From NCBI RefSeq assembly GCF_001280125.1, contig NZ_LGEG01000012.1:1-19733 (forward strand): a stretch of 19,733 nucleotides of DNA. Direction: 5' to 3'. The translations under genes and the position numbers were made by a program. Below, one piece after another: positions 1-6,924 of this stretch (position 1 is the stretch's first letter; each line of letters starts with the position of its first letter). Source of the DNA: Streptomyces sp. NRRL F-6492 (GTDB lineage Bacteria > Actinomycetota > Actinomycetes > Streptomycetales > Streptomycetaceae). Below the pieces are notes generated by a model. It was not told the origin of the DNA and did not search any database. It saw only the letters and a list, made by a program, of their open reading frames with translations.

Positions 1-1
1 C

Positions 2-481
2 GAGGTCGACCTCATCGTCAACACCCCCTACGGCACCGGCGGCCGCCTGGACGGCTACGAGATCCGCACCGCCGCCGTCGCCCGCGGCGTCCCCTGCCTC
101 ACCACCGTCCAGGCACTCGCCGCGGCCGTCCAGGGCATCGACGCGCTCCGGAACCTCCCGGAGGAGGTCCGGTCGCTCCAGGAACACCACCGCGTCGTCC
201 GCCGGGACCAGGACCAGGACCGGGACCATGACCGGGACCAGGACCGGAACCAGGACCGGGACCGGGACCATGGTCAGGACCGGAACCAGGACCGGGTCTC
301 AGGCGCCGGTGTCACGCCGCGCGCGGACCGAAGGGGCCCGGTGGACCGCGTGGACCCGGTCGAACGGGTGGTCCTGTCGCCGGGGTCCGAACACGCCGCC
401 CTGGCCGCCGAACTGGAGACGGCGCCGGCGCTCGACCCGGCGCCGAGGTTCCGCGAGGAGGCGGCGCTCGGCGCGCGATGA
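2..481 (+). CDS. carB: Carbamoyl-phosphate synthase large chain, C-terminal fragment with repeat-rich tail
   Basis: The 5' end lies outside the window; this is the last 159 codons, ending at TGA 479-481. CarB uses ATP, bicarbonate and ammonia from CarA to make carbamoyl phosphate for pyrimidine and arginine synthesis. The first ~55 residues read as the MGS-like allosteric domain: [20 protein letters not shown], then a [19 protein letters not shown] helix, then VRSLQEH, where actinobacterial CarB normally ends a few residues later. Here it continues with 30 residues of Asp-Gln/Asp-Arg dipeptide repeats (206-295) and about 60 further residues with no recognised domain. In many streptomycetes pyrD and pyrF follow carB; here a MetRS-like gene follows, so this could be a second carB copy rather than the housekeeping one. 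The CarB assignment is solid for the domain; paralog status is undecided. Confidence 0.88.
   Translation, partial: EVDLIVNTPYGTGGRLDGYEIRTAAVARGVPCLTTVQALAAAVQGIDALRNLPEEVRSLQEHHRVVRRDQDQDRDHDRDQDRNQDRDRDHGQDRNQDRVSGAGVTPRADRRGPVDRVDPVERVVLSPGSEHAALAAELETAPALDPAPRFREEAALGAR
206..295 (+). repeat. 6-bp tandem array (GACCRG-type) inside carB
   Basis: Fifteen six-base units based on GACCAG or GACCGG run in frame and encode alternating Asp-Gln, Asp-Arg, Asp-His and Asn-Gln pairs. Units diverge by single substitutions. The array starts just after the point where CarB family proteins normally end, so it probably extended the reading frame past an older stop. The length preserves frame. Confidence 0.9.
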
Positions 482-505
482 GCCCCCGGCGCCCGGCCGC
501 GCCGC

Positions 506-560
506 CCCTCCGTGGTTCGCCCCCCGCCCCTCCCGCTCCCCGCCCTCCATGGTTCGCCCC
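506..560. repeat. 18-bp direct repeat in the carB to MetRS-like gap
   Basis: CCCTCCGTGGTTCGCCCC at 506-523 recurs at 543-560 as CCCTCCATGGTTCGCCCC, one mismatch (G512 versus A549), 37 bp apart start to start. It sits in the 122-bp gap before the MetRS-like gene. It could be a paired protein-binding site or simply a local duplication; nothing else decides. Confidence 0.6.
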
Positions 561-588
561 TCCCCCCACCCGCCGCTCGCCGCACCTC

Positions 589-601
589 CAGGGAATCCCT
601 G
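589..601 (+). promoter_or_regulatory. Inverted repeat covering the ribosome-binding site of the MetRS-like gene
   Basis: CAGGGA-A-TCCCTG is a perfect 6-bp inverted repeat ending two bases before ATG 604. The only plausible Shine-Dalgarno, AGGGA at 590-594, lies inside its left arm. As RNA it can form a 5-bp stem with an AAT triloop, which would hide the ribosome site. It may be a translational control element or a small operator; the effect is inferred. Confidence 0.45.
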
Positions 602-603
602 CC

Positions 604-2343
604 ATGAACACGTATGTCGTCACCAGCGCCCCTCCGAGCCCCGACGCCGACCCGCACCTCGGCCTGCTCGCCGGCTCGTTCCTCGGCGCCGATGTGCTCA
701 CCCGCCATCTGCGCCAGCGGGGCCACCACGTGCGGTACGTCGGCTACTGCGACGAGTACTCCCCCCGGGTGGCGTCCCGCGCCGCCGAGGCCGGCGTCAC
801 CCCGCACGCCCTCGCCAGGGTCGTCGGCGACCGGACGGGGGACGCCCTCGCGCTGGGCGCGATGCGCCCCGACTGGTTCACCCGGCCGCTCACCGACGCC
901 GCGCACGCCCACTGGGTGCGCCGGTTCTTCCTCGCGCTGTGGGAGGCGGGCGCGCTGGAGGTGCGGGAGCTTCCGGTGTTCCGCTGCGCCCCCTGCGACC
1001 GGTATCTGTACGAGGCCGACGTGCGCGGCGGCTGCCGGCACTGCGCGGCGCCCGTCGACGGCGGGCCCTGCGGATCCTGCGGGCTCCCGCAGGGCCCGGG
1101 GGAGCTCGCCGATCCGCGGTGCGCCGACTGCGGGACGGCGCCCGACACCGTCCTGCGGCGCCGGATCGCCTTCCCGCTGGAGCGCCACCGCGAGCGGCTC
1201 GTCGCGTACTACGACGAGATCCGGGACGGGTCCGGGCGGCGGGACCTGACCGACGCCTTCCTGGACCGGCTGCTGACCGCCGAACTGCCCGTCGTCCCGG
1301 TCAGCGGGGTGGCGGACCACGGCGTCCCGGTGCCGCTGCCGGAGTGGGAGGGGCACGTCCTCGACACGGCGTTCAGCGGGGTCTGGGGCCTGGTCGCGGC
1401 CACCGAGCGGCTGGCCGAGGCGCACGGCGAGAAGGACGGGGCGCTGCCGCTGTGGTCCGATCCGGCCACCCGGATCGTCTCCTTCACCGGTGTCGACCAG
1501 CTCTTCGCGCACGCCGTGCTGTGGCCCGCGCTGCGCCTCGCCGAGGGCACGCTGGGCCTGCCCGCCCGGGTGGTGGCCGGCGAGGACGTCCGGCCCAGGG
1601 ACGCGGAGTCGAGCGCCGTGTGGGGCGGCGACTTCCTGCGCCGGACGAACGCCGACGCGCTGCGCTTCCACCTCTGTCTCACCGCGGCGGAACGAACGGA
1701 GGACGACCCCTCTTCGAGCGCGCTCTCCCGGAGCGAGCACTCCTCGACCGGGTTCTCCCCGGCCGAGTTCTCCCTCGGCGAGTACGCCGACACCGTCGCC
1801 ACCGTCCTGGCCGGCGGTCTGGAGACGTGGACCGACACCGTCCTGGACCTGCTCGCCGAGGACTTCCACCGCACGGTCCCCGCGGCCGCGCCGGCCGGGC
1901 CGATGACGGCCGAGAGGCGCGACCTGACCCGGCGGGTCGCGGACGCCCTCGGGGCCGAGGCGTACGCGCCGGCGCGCGCCGCGGAGGCCCTGGCCGCCGT
2001 CGTGGAGAGGGCGCTGATCGACGTGCACCGGCTGCGGGTGCTCCGTGACGCCGGGCAGGACGGGGAGTACGGGGAGTACGGGCAGGACGGGGAGGACGGG
2101 CAGAACGGGCAGTACGGGGAGTACGTGACGGGGCTCGCCGCCCACGTCGAGCTGCTCGCCGCGTTCACGGTGGCGGCGGCGCCGCTGATGCCCGGCTGGT
2201 CCGCCTTCCTCGCCGGGGAGCTGGGCCTCGCCGTGGACCGGGAGACCCGGCTGCCGCTCTGGGCCGGCGAGGACGAGCGCCTCGTCCCGGCGGGGACGGT
2301 CCTGCCGGAGGCGGTGCCGGTCCACTTCCACGAGCAGGGGTGA
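604..2343 (+). CDS. Class I tRNA-ligase family protein, MetRS-like with degenerate active-site motifs
   Basis: 579 residues, ATG start with a weak AGGGA ribosome site 9 bases upstream. The fold follows methionyl-tRNA synthetase: an N-terminal TSAPP...DPHLGLL segment in the HIGH position (18-21 reads HLGL), a zinc-knuckle insert with four CxxC pairs (C128/131, C144/147, C156/159, C173/176), an FTGVDQLFAHAVLWPALR segment aligning with MetRS FIGKDIVYFHSLFWPAM, and NADALRFHLCL just after the KMSKS position. The KMSKS loop is replaced by a DAESSAVWG stretch without its lysines, and the second HIGH histidine is leucine. Both are needed for normal adenylate chemistry, so ordinary tRNA charging looks doubtful. 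Two low-complexity inserts (1708-1782 and 2053-2124) sit in the C-terminal half. It follows the carB end by 122 bp. It could be a specialised ligase or a regulatory paralog; function unknown. Confidence 0.75.
   Translation: MNTYVVTSAPPSPDADPHLGLLAGSFLGADVLTRHLRQRGHHVRYVGYCDEYSPRVASRAAEAGVTPHALARVVGDRTGDALALGAMRPDWFTRPLTDAAHAHWVRRFFLALWEAGALEVRELPVFRCAPCDRYLYEADVRGGCRHCAAPVDGGPCGSCGLPQGPGELADPRCADCGTAPDTVLRRRIAFPLERHRERLVAYYDEIRDGSGRRDLTDAFLDRLLTAELPVVPVSGVADHGVPVPLPEWEGHVLDTAFSGVWGLVAATERLAEAHGEKDGALPLWSDPATRIVSFTGVDQLFAHAVLWPALRLAEGTLGLPARVVAGEDVRPRDAESSAVWGGDFLRRTNADALRFHLCLTAAERTEDDPSSSALSRSEHSSTGFSPAEFSLGEYADTVATVLAGGLETWTDTVLDLLAEDFHRTVPAAAPAGPMTAERRDLTRRVADALGAEAYAPARAAEALAAVVERALIDVHRLRVLRDAGQDGEYGEYGQDGEDGQNGQYGEYVTGLAAHVELLAAFTVAAAPLMPGWSAFLAGELGLAVDRETRLPLWAGEDERLVPAGTVLPEAVPVHFHEQG
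1708..1782 (+). repeat. 15-bp imperfect tandem array inside the MetRS-like gene
   Basis: Five consecutive 15-base units (starting 1708, 1723, 1738, 1753, 1768) encode the pentapeptides PSSSA, LSRSE, HSSTG, FSPAE and FSLGE. The last two differ at only two bases. It lies directly after the degenerate KMSKS/NADALR segment. The unit core resembles the 17-bp repeat found at 15448-15583. Confidence 0.7.
2053..2124 (+). repeat. 9-bp tandem array inside the MetRS-like gene
   Basis: Eight in-frame copies of a nine-base unit GGG(C/G)AG(G/T/A)AC, encoding the tripeptides GQD, GEY, GEY, GQD, GED, GQN, GQY, GEY. It interrupts a helical C-terminal anticodon-binding-like region and probably forms a flexible acidic loop. 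Copy number could vary without breaking the frame. Confidence 0.9.
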
Positions 2344-2358
2344 GCGGCGGCCGACGCG

Positions 2359-2412
2359 CGACGGCCCGGGGCCGCCGCACCCGGTGTCGGATGCGGCGGC
2401 CCCGGGCCGTCG
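2359..2412. terminator. 21-bp perfect hairpin between convergent genes
   Basis: Arms 2359-2379 and 2392-2412 are perfect reverse complements over 21 bases, with a 12-base loop (2380-2391). It lies between the stop of the MetRS-like gene (2343) and the stop of the small exported peptide on the other strand (2438), so it can end transcription from both sides. There is no U-tract, which is usual for Streptomyces terminators. Confidence 0.88.
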
Positions 2413-2437
2413 AGGGGGAGCGGGGCGGTCGGAGGCG

Positions 2438-2599
2438 TCAGCCCCAGATGGGCTCCTCGTCGGCCGCGGCGGGCTTGGCCGGGAAGGCGATCGCGAGGGC
2501 CGGGCCGTTCTGCTGCTCCGCGGCGGTGGCCGTGCCGCCCAGGGCGACGAGGGCGACGGCGAGGGCGGTGACGGTGGTGGCGACGGCGGCGCGCAGCAT
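2438..2599 (-). CDS. 53-residue exported small peptide, divergent from a LuxR-type regulator
   Basis: The start is ATG at 2599-2597 with AAGGA in good position upstream (GAAGGACTCCTCATG). The first ~27 residues form a Sec signal peptide: MLRAA, a hydrophobic stretch TVTALAVALVALGG, then TATAA as a likely signal-peptidase I site. The predicted mature part is about 26 residues, EQQNGPALAIAFPAKPAAAD followed by EEPIWG. It has no cysteine, so it is not a lipoprotein or a disulfide peptide. It is transcribed away from the TrmB-like/LuxR regulator at 2937. I do not recognise a named family. The clean signal peptide, good ribosome site and closing hairpin argue that it is a real gene. A role as a signal or ligand for the neighbouring regulator is inferred from gene order only. 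Confidence 0.72.
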   Translation of the reverse strand: MLRAAVATTVTALAVALVALGGTATAAEQQNGPALAIAFPAKPAAADEEPIWG

Positions 2600-2936
2600 G
2601 AGGAGTCCTTCATTCGCTGGGTGACGGTTCGTGACTGCCGGTGTTCCCCGGCGGTACCGATACTGCCGCCGGGCCGGGCGTGCGGACAGGGAGATCGGCT
2701 GGCACGAATCGCCCGGGCACAACCGTGTCACCGCGCCCCGGACGTCCGCCCGTTGGACGTGCGTTGCGTCCCCGTGACCCGTGACCGACACTGCAATGCG
2801 GCGCGGGCGAACGACATCGACAGGGGGCCGCGCCGCAAGACGGGAAGAGAGTTCGTACGTCTCAGGGCGGCGACCGCCGACGACGCCGGTCCGCACCGCC
2901 CGTCGCAGCGCTGTGACTTGTGGGGGAGCTGTCCAC
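2600..2936. promoter_or_regulatory. 337-bp divergent intergenic region with an inverted repeat at 2647-2673
   Basis: This is the shared upstream region of the exported peptide (minus) and the regulator (plus). It holds an inverted repeat, CCCGGCGG (2647-2654) and CCGCCGGG (2666-2673) around an 11-base centre, about 50-75 bases upstream of the peptide start. Further right, a CCGTGAC heptamer is repeated head to tail near 2772-2785. No clear TTGACA/TATAAT pair was found. It likely contains promoters in both directions and binding sites for the regulator, but that is inferred. Confidence 0.45.
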
Positions 2937-3920
2937 GTGCTGACACCGTTCGGTCTCACGGAGGGGGCCGACCGGCTCTACCGGTTCGTCCTCGCCCAGC
3001 CGGGGTGCGACGCGGCGAAGGCCGCGGGGGAGTTCGAGGGTTCGGCGTGCGCGCTGGACGACGCGCTCCAGGAGCTGACGCGGCGGGAACTGCTCACGTC
3101 GGACGGGCCGGACCACGGCCGGCTGTACGTCGTGAACCCCAAGGCCGCCCTGGACACGCTGCTCGCGTTCCAGCAGGCCGAGATAGCCGAGCGGAACCGC
3201 ACGCTGGCCCGCAGCCAGGCCGCCGCCGAGATGCTGCTCGCCCAGTACGCCGCGCAGCACGGCGGCGACGAGGAGCCGGAGGTCGAACAGCTCCGCGGCG
3301 CCGAGGCCGTACGGGCCCGGATGACCGACCTGGTGCCCACCATGCGCAAGGAGTCCCTGGCCTTCGTGCCCGGCGGCGCCCAGACCCCGGAGGTCCTGGC
3401 GGCGAGCAAGGTGACCAGCGCGGAGCCGCTGGCGCGCGGGGTGCGGATGCGCTCGGTGTACCTGGACTCGATCCGCAACGCCCCGGGCACCCTGGAGCAC
3501 GCCCAGTGGCTCACCGAACGCGGCGCGGAGGTCCGCACCGTGCCGGCGCTGCCCATGCGCCTGTGGATCAAGGACCGGGAACTGGCGATGGTGCCGATCG
3601 ACCCGGCCGACAGCGCGGCCGGCGCGGTGCTGCTGCGCCAGCCCGGCGCGGTGGCGGCGTTCCTCGCGCTGTTCGAGGCGGTGTGGGCGTCGGCGGTCCC
3701 GTTCGGCGAGGCCCCCCGGCGCAGCCTGGAGGACCCCGGCTCGCAGCCCCGCGAACTGCTGCGCCTCCTGGCCCAGGGCTACACGGACGAGGCCGCCGCC
3801 CGCCGCCTGGGCATCTCCCTGCGCAGCGAACGGCGCCTGATCTCGGAACTGATGGAGAAACTGGGCGCCCAGAGCCGCTTCCAGCTGGGCCAGCGCGCGG
3901 TCGAGAACGGCTACATCTGA
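2937..3920 (+). CDS. Transcriptional regulator: TrmB-like N-terminus, LuxR-type HTH C-terminus
   Basis: 327 residues from GTG 2937, chosen because GGGGGAG (2921-2927) lies at proper spacing and the protein then begins at the domain boundary (MLTPFGLTEGADRLYRFVL). Residues 5-65 look like the TrmB-type winged helix common in streptomycete regulators. Residues 70-105 are a likely coiled-coil linker, and 115-245 form a phospholipase-D-like/ligand-type middle region. Residues 260-327 are a LuxR HTH (LLRLLAQGYTDEAAARRLGI, then RRLISELMEKLGAQSRFQLG). It has no receiver or autoinducer domain. It probably controls its divergent neighbour (the exported peptide) and perhaps the SARP downstream, 212 bp away. 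The family call is firm; the ligand and targets are unknown. Confidence 0.85.
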   Translation: MLTPFGLTEGADRLYRFVLAQPGCDAAKAAGEFEGSACALDDALQELTRRELLTSDGPDHGRLYVVNPKAALDTLLAFQQAEIAERNRTLARSQAAAEMLLAQYAAQHGGDEEPEVEQLRGAEAVRARMTDLVPTMRKESLAFVPGGAQTPEVLAASKVTSAEPLARGVRMRSVYLDSIRNAPGTLEHAQWLTERGAEVRTVPALPMRLWIKDRELAMVPIDPADSAAGAVLLRQPGAVAAFLALFEAVWASAVPFGEAPRRSLEDPGSQPRELLRLLAQGYTDEAAARRLGISLRSERRLISELMEKLGAQSRFQLGQRAVENGYI

Positions 3921-3939
3921 GCACGCCCGGCCCCCGGCC

Positions 3940-3959
3940 CCCGCCGTCCGCGCGGCGGG
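3940..3959 (+). terminator. Short GC hairpin after the LuxR-type regulator
   Basis: CCCGCCG (3940-3946) pairs with CGGCGGG (3953-3959) around a 6-base loop, starting 19 bases after the stop at 3920. It is a possible terminator separating the regulator from the SARP gene. GC-rich background makes a 7-bp stem only modest evidence. Confidence 0.45.
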
Positions 3960-4132
3960 CCGCCCCGTCGGCACCGCCCGGCGGCCGCCGCGCGCCCCCC
4001 TGTGCGGAACACCGCGTCCGGATTCGGCCGACGCGGGCGGTACGGGGAACTCCGCGTCACGGACGGCCCTCCTCCCCCACGTATCCTCGACTGCCGGGGA
4101 AAACGGGGGAGCGTGATCGCGGAGGTGTGAAG

Positions 4133-6781
4133 GTGGAGTTCCGGCTGCTCGGCTCCGTTGCCATGGTGACGGAGGACGGGGACGTGGCCCTGGGACCCGC
4201 CAAGCGGTCCAGCCTGCTCGCCGTGCTCCTGCTGCGCCCCAACAGCGCGGTGAACGTAGGGCAGTTGACCGACGCCCTGTGGGAGGAGGAGCCTCCCGTC
4301 CACGCCAGGACCGTCCTCCAGGGGCACGTCTCGCGGCTGCGGGCCCTGCTCGCCGAGCACGGGGCCGGGGCGTACGGGGTCGAGCTCGCCACCCAGGGCT
4401 CGGCGTACGTGCTGCGGATGCCGGAGTCGCTGGTGGACGCGCACCGCTTCGAGGAGCTGGTGGGCCTCGCCGGGGTGCAGCGGCAGCCCGCCGACGCGGT
4501 CCGGATGCTGCGGGAGGCGCTCTCGTACTGGCAGGGCCCCGCGCTCACCGGCACCGTCCACAGCAGGCCCCTGGAGGCCGCCGCCACCGGGCTCGAAGAG
4601 CTGCGGCTCGCCACCGTGGAGGCGCTGGCGCAGGCGTACGGGCGGCTCGGCGAGCACGCCAGGGCCGCCGCCGTCCTGCGGACCGAGGCCGTCGCCCACC
4701 CCCTGCGCGAGTCCCTCGCGGCCGCCCTGATGCTGGCTCTCGGCCGCTCCGGGCGCCAGTCGGACGCGATCGACTGGTACCACAGGACCCGGCGGCTGCT
4801 CGCCGAGGAGCTGGGCGTCGACCCCGGCGAGACGCTGAGCGAGGCGTACGCGACGCTGCTCCGTTCCGCCGGGCCCGCCCCCGCGGCCCGCCCCGTCGCA
4901 CCGCCCGCCGAGCTCCCGGCGCCGGAGGGCCTGCCCCGGGCGCCGCGCGGCTTCACCGGACGCGGCGCCGAGCTGGCCGCGCTCGACCGGGCGGTCCGGG
5001 GCGGGGACGGGCCCGTCTGCCTCGTCACCGGGCCCGCGGGCGTCGGCAAGACCTCCTTCGCCGTCCACTGGGCGTACGAGCGGCGCGCCGACTTCCCCGA
5101 CGGGCGGCTCTTCGCCGATCTGAAGGGCTTCAGCGAGACCCCGGCGCCCGAGACCGCCGCCGTCCTGCGCGAGTTCCTGCTCGCGCTCGGCGTCCCGGAC
5201 CGGCGGATGCCGGAGGGCGTCGAGGCGCGGGGCGCCCTCTTCCGCTCCCTCGCCGCCGGGCGCCGGCTGCTCGTCGTCCTCGACAACGCCCGCTCCTCCG
5301 GGCAGGTCCGGCCGCTGCTGCCTGGCGGCGACCACTGCGCGACCCTCGTCACCAGCCGCGACCGGCTCGGCGGCCTGATCGCCTCCGACGCCGCCCGGCC
5401 GGTGCCGCTCGGCCACCTGCCGGAGGCCGACGCCGCCGCCCTGCTCGCCACCGTCCTCGGCGAGGACCGGGTCGCGGCCGAGCCCGCCGCCGCCGCGCGG
5501 CTCGCCGGGCTCTGCGACGGGCTGCCGCTCGCGCTGCGGGTGACGGCTGCCCGGCTCGCCGAACGGCCGGCCTGGACCCTCGGCGCGATGGTCGGCGAAC
5601 TCGCCGACGAGCAGAGCCGGCTGACCCTCCTCGACGTCGAGGACCGGGGCGTCTCCGCCGCGCTGCGGCTCACCGTGCAGCAGCTCCCCGACTCCGCCGC
5701 CCGCATGTTCCGCGCCCTCGGCCTGCACACCGGCGCCGACCTGGACCGGTTCGCGGCGGGCGCGCTCGCCGGGACCTCGCCCGCGCAGGCCTCCGCCGAC
5801 CTGGACCGGCTCGCCGCCGCGCACCTGCTCACCGAGGCCGTCCCCGGCCGCTGGACCCCGCACGACCTCGTCCGCCTCTACGCCCGCCACCTCGCCCCGC
5901 GGGCCGACCCCGAGGGGCTGCCCCGCCTCCTCGACCACTACCTCTACACCGGGCTCGCGGCCGACGCCGCCGCCGAGCCGGGCTCCCAGCCCTGCTACGC
6001 GCTGCCCGCCGACGCCCGGCGGCCCGCCGCGACCAGGGAGTTCGAGGACCGTACGGCGGCCCTGGACTGGTACGCGGCCGAGCGCGCCGCCCTGGAGGGC
6101 GCGGTCGCCGCCGCGGCCGCCCTCGGCCTGCACGACCGGGCCTGGCGGCTCGCCCTGGTCCAGTGGCCGCTGATGCTCATGCGGATCGGGGACGGCTGGA
6201 CGCCCCTCCTGGAGGCCGGGCTCGCTTCCGCCGAGCGGGTCGGCGACGCCGACGCGCAGTCCCGGGCCAGGGCGCTGCTCGGCTGGATCCTGCACGCGGA
6301 GGGCCGGAACGCCGAGGCGCTCGTCCACCTGGAGAAGGCGCCCGGCCTGGCCGCCCGCGCGGGCGACGCGATCAGCGAGGCCATCGCCCACGTCAACCAC
6401 GCCGCCGTCCTGGACGCCACCGGCGAGCACGAGCGGGCCGGTCTGCTCATGCTGCACGCGGTCTCGCTCGCCGACCGCACCGGCCACCCCTCCACCCAGG
6501 TCCTCACCCTCCAGCACCTGGCGGGCCACTGCCTGAAGGCGCAGGAGTACGAGGCGGCGCTCGCGCACACCCTGCGCGCGGAGGAACTGGCCGCCCCCGA
6601 CGCGGTGGTCGTACGGGCCCAGCTCCAGATCGTCCGGGGCGAGGCGCTGGCCGGCACCGGACGCCTCGAAGAGGCCACCGACCAGCTGGAACGCGCGATC
6701 GTGGCCTCCGAGAAGGCCGGCTTCCCGGAGGGCTCCGCGCGGGCCGCCGCCCGCCTTTCGCGCCTGTCGGCCGATCGTTAG
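4133..6781 (+). CDS. AfsR-type SARP regulator with BTAD, NB-ARC ATPase and TPR-like domains
   Basis: 882 residues from GTG 4133, which sits 7 bases after GGAGG (4121-4125); GTG 4127 is in frame but too close to that site. Residues 1-95 are the OmpR-like winged helix of SARPs (MEFRLLGSVAM, then VNVGQLTDALW). Residues 97-245 form the bacterial transcriptional activation domain. A proline-rich linker follows, then an NB-ARC/STAND ATPase with Walker A GPAGVGKT (300-307) and Walker B LLVVLDN (379-385), and a helical TPR-like C-terminus. SARPs of this layout activate antibiotic or developmental genes by binding direct repeats near the -35 region; the ATPase senses an unknown signal. AfsR is about 990 residues, so this is a slightly shorter relative. 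It is not necessarily the AfsR ortholog, as no afsS-like gene follows; a lipoprotein gene does. Confidence 0.9.
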   Translation: MEFRLLGSVAMVTEDGDVALGPAKRSSLLAVLLLRPNSAVNVGQLTDALWEEEPPVHARTVLQGHVSRLRALLAEHGAGAYGVELATQGSAYVLRMPESLVDAHRFEELVGLAGVQRQPADAVRMLREALSYWQGPALTGTVHSRPLEAAATGLEELRLATVEALAQAYGRLGEHARAAAVLRTEAVAHPLRESLAAALMLALGRSGRQSDAIDWYHRTRRLLAEELGVDPGETLSEAYATLLRSAGPAPAARPVAPPAELPAPEGLPRAPRGFTGRGAELAALDRAVRGGDGPVCLVTGPAGVGKTSFAVHWAYERRADFPDGRLFADLKGFSETPAPETAAVLREFLLALGVPDRRMPEGVEARGALFRSLAAGRRLLVVLDNARSSGQVRPLLPGGDHCATLVTSRDRLGGLIASDAARPVPLGHLPEADAAALLATVLGEDRVAAEPAAAARLAGLCDGLPLALRVTAARLAERPAWTLGAMVGELADEQSRLTLLDVEDRGVSAALRLTVQQLPDSAARMFRALGLHTGADLDRFAAGALAGTSPAQASADLDRLAAAHLLTEAVPGRWTPHDLVRLYARHLAPRADPEGLPRLLDHYLYTGLAADAAAEPGSQPCYALPADARRPAATREFEDRTAALDWYAAERAALEGAVAAAAALGLHDRAWRLALVQWPLMLMRIGDGWTPLLEAGLASAERVGDADAQSRARALLGWILHAEGRNAEALVHLEKAPGLAARAGDAISEAIAHVNHAAVLDATGEHERAGLLMLHAVSLADRTGHPSTQVLTLQHLAGHCLKAQEYEAALAHTLRAEELAAPDAVVVRAQLQIVRGEALAGTGRLEEATDQLERAIVASEKAGFPEGSARAAARLSRLSADR

Positions 6782-6842
6782 CGGCACGCAAGCGGGACGG
6801 CAGTACGGGACGGGAAGCTGGATGCGGCACCGATCGACGAAC

Positions 6843-6870
6843 CGGTGCGTACGCACCGAAAGGGTGCACC
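6843..6870. promoter_or_regulatory. 16-bp perfect palindrome plus adjacent 8-bp palindrome upstream of the lipoprotein
   Basis: CGGTGCGTACGCACCG at 6843-6858 is its own reverse complement, and GGTGCACC at 6863-6870 is a second palindrome sharing the GGTGC/GCACC half-site. Both lie in the 143-bp gap between the SARP stop and the lipoprotein start, about 55-80 bases before ATG 6925. This is the layout of a dimeric repressor operator. A terminator for the SARP gene is less likely, since a loopless palindrome makes a poor RNA hairpin. Confidence 0.55.
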
Positions 6871-6924
6871 GGCGTGCGGGCACCGAGCGCGCGCCGGCCG
6901 ATCGCTTCCCGGGGGAGAACCACC

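Noticed and set aside
2384..4132. A long open frame on the plus strand leading into the SARP gene
   Set aside because: It crosses the exported peptide, the divergent region and the whole LuxR-type gene in another frame, with no domain signal; the SARP begins at 4133 behind GGAGG.
3911..6883. Very long minus-strand open frame opposite the SARP gene
   Set aside because: Arg/Gly/Pro-rich shadow of high-GC coding sequence; the plus strand carries clear SARP, Walker A and TPR-like features.
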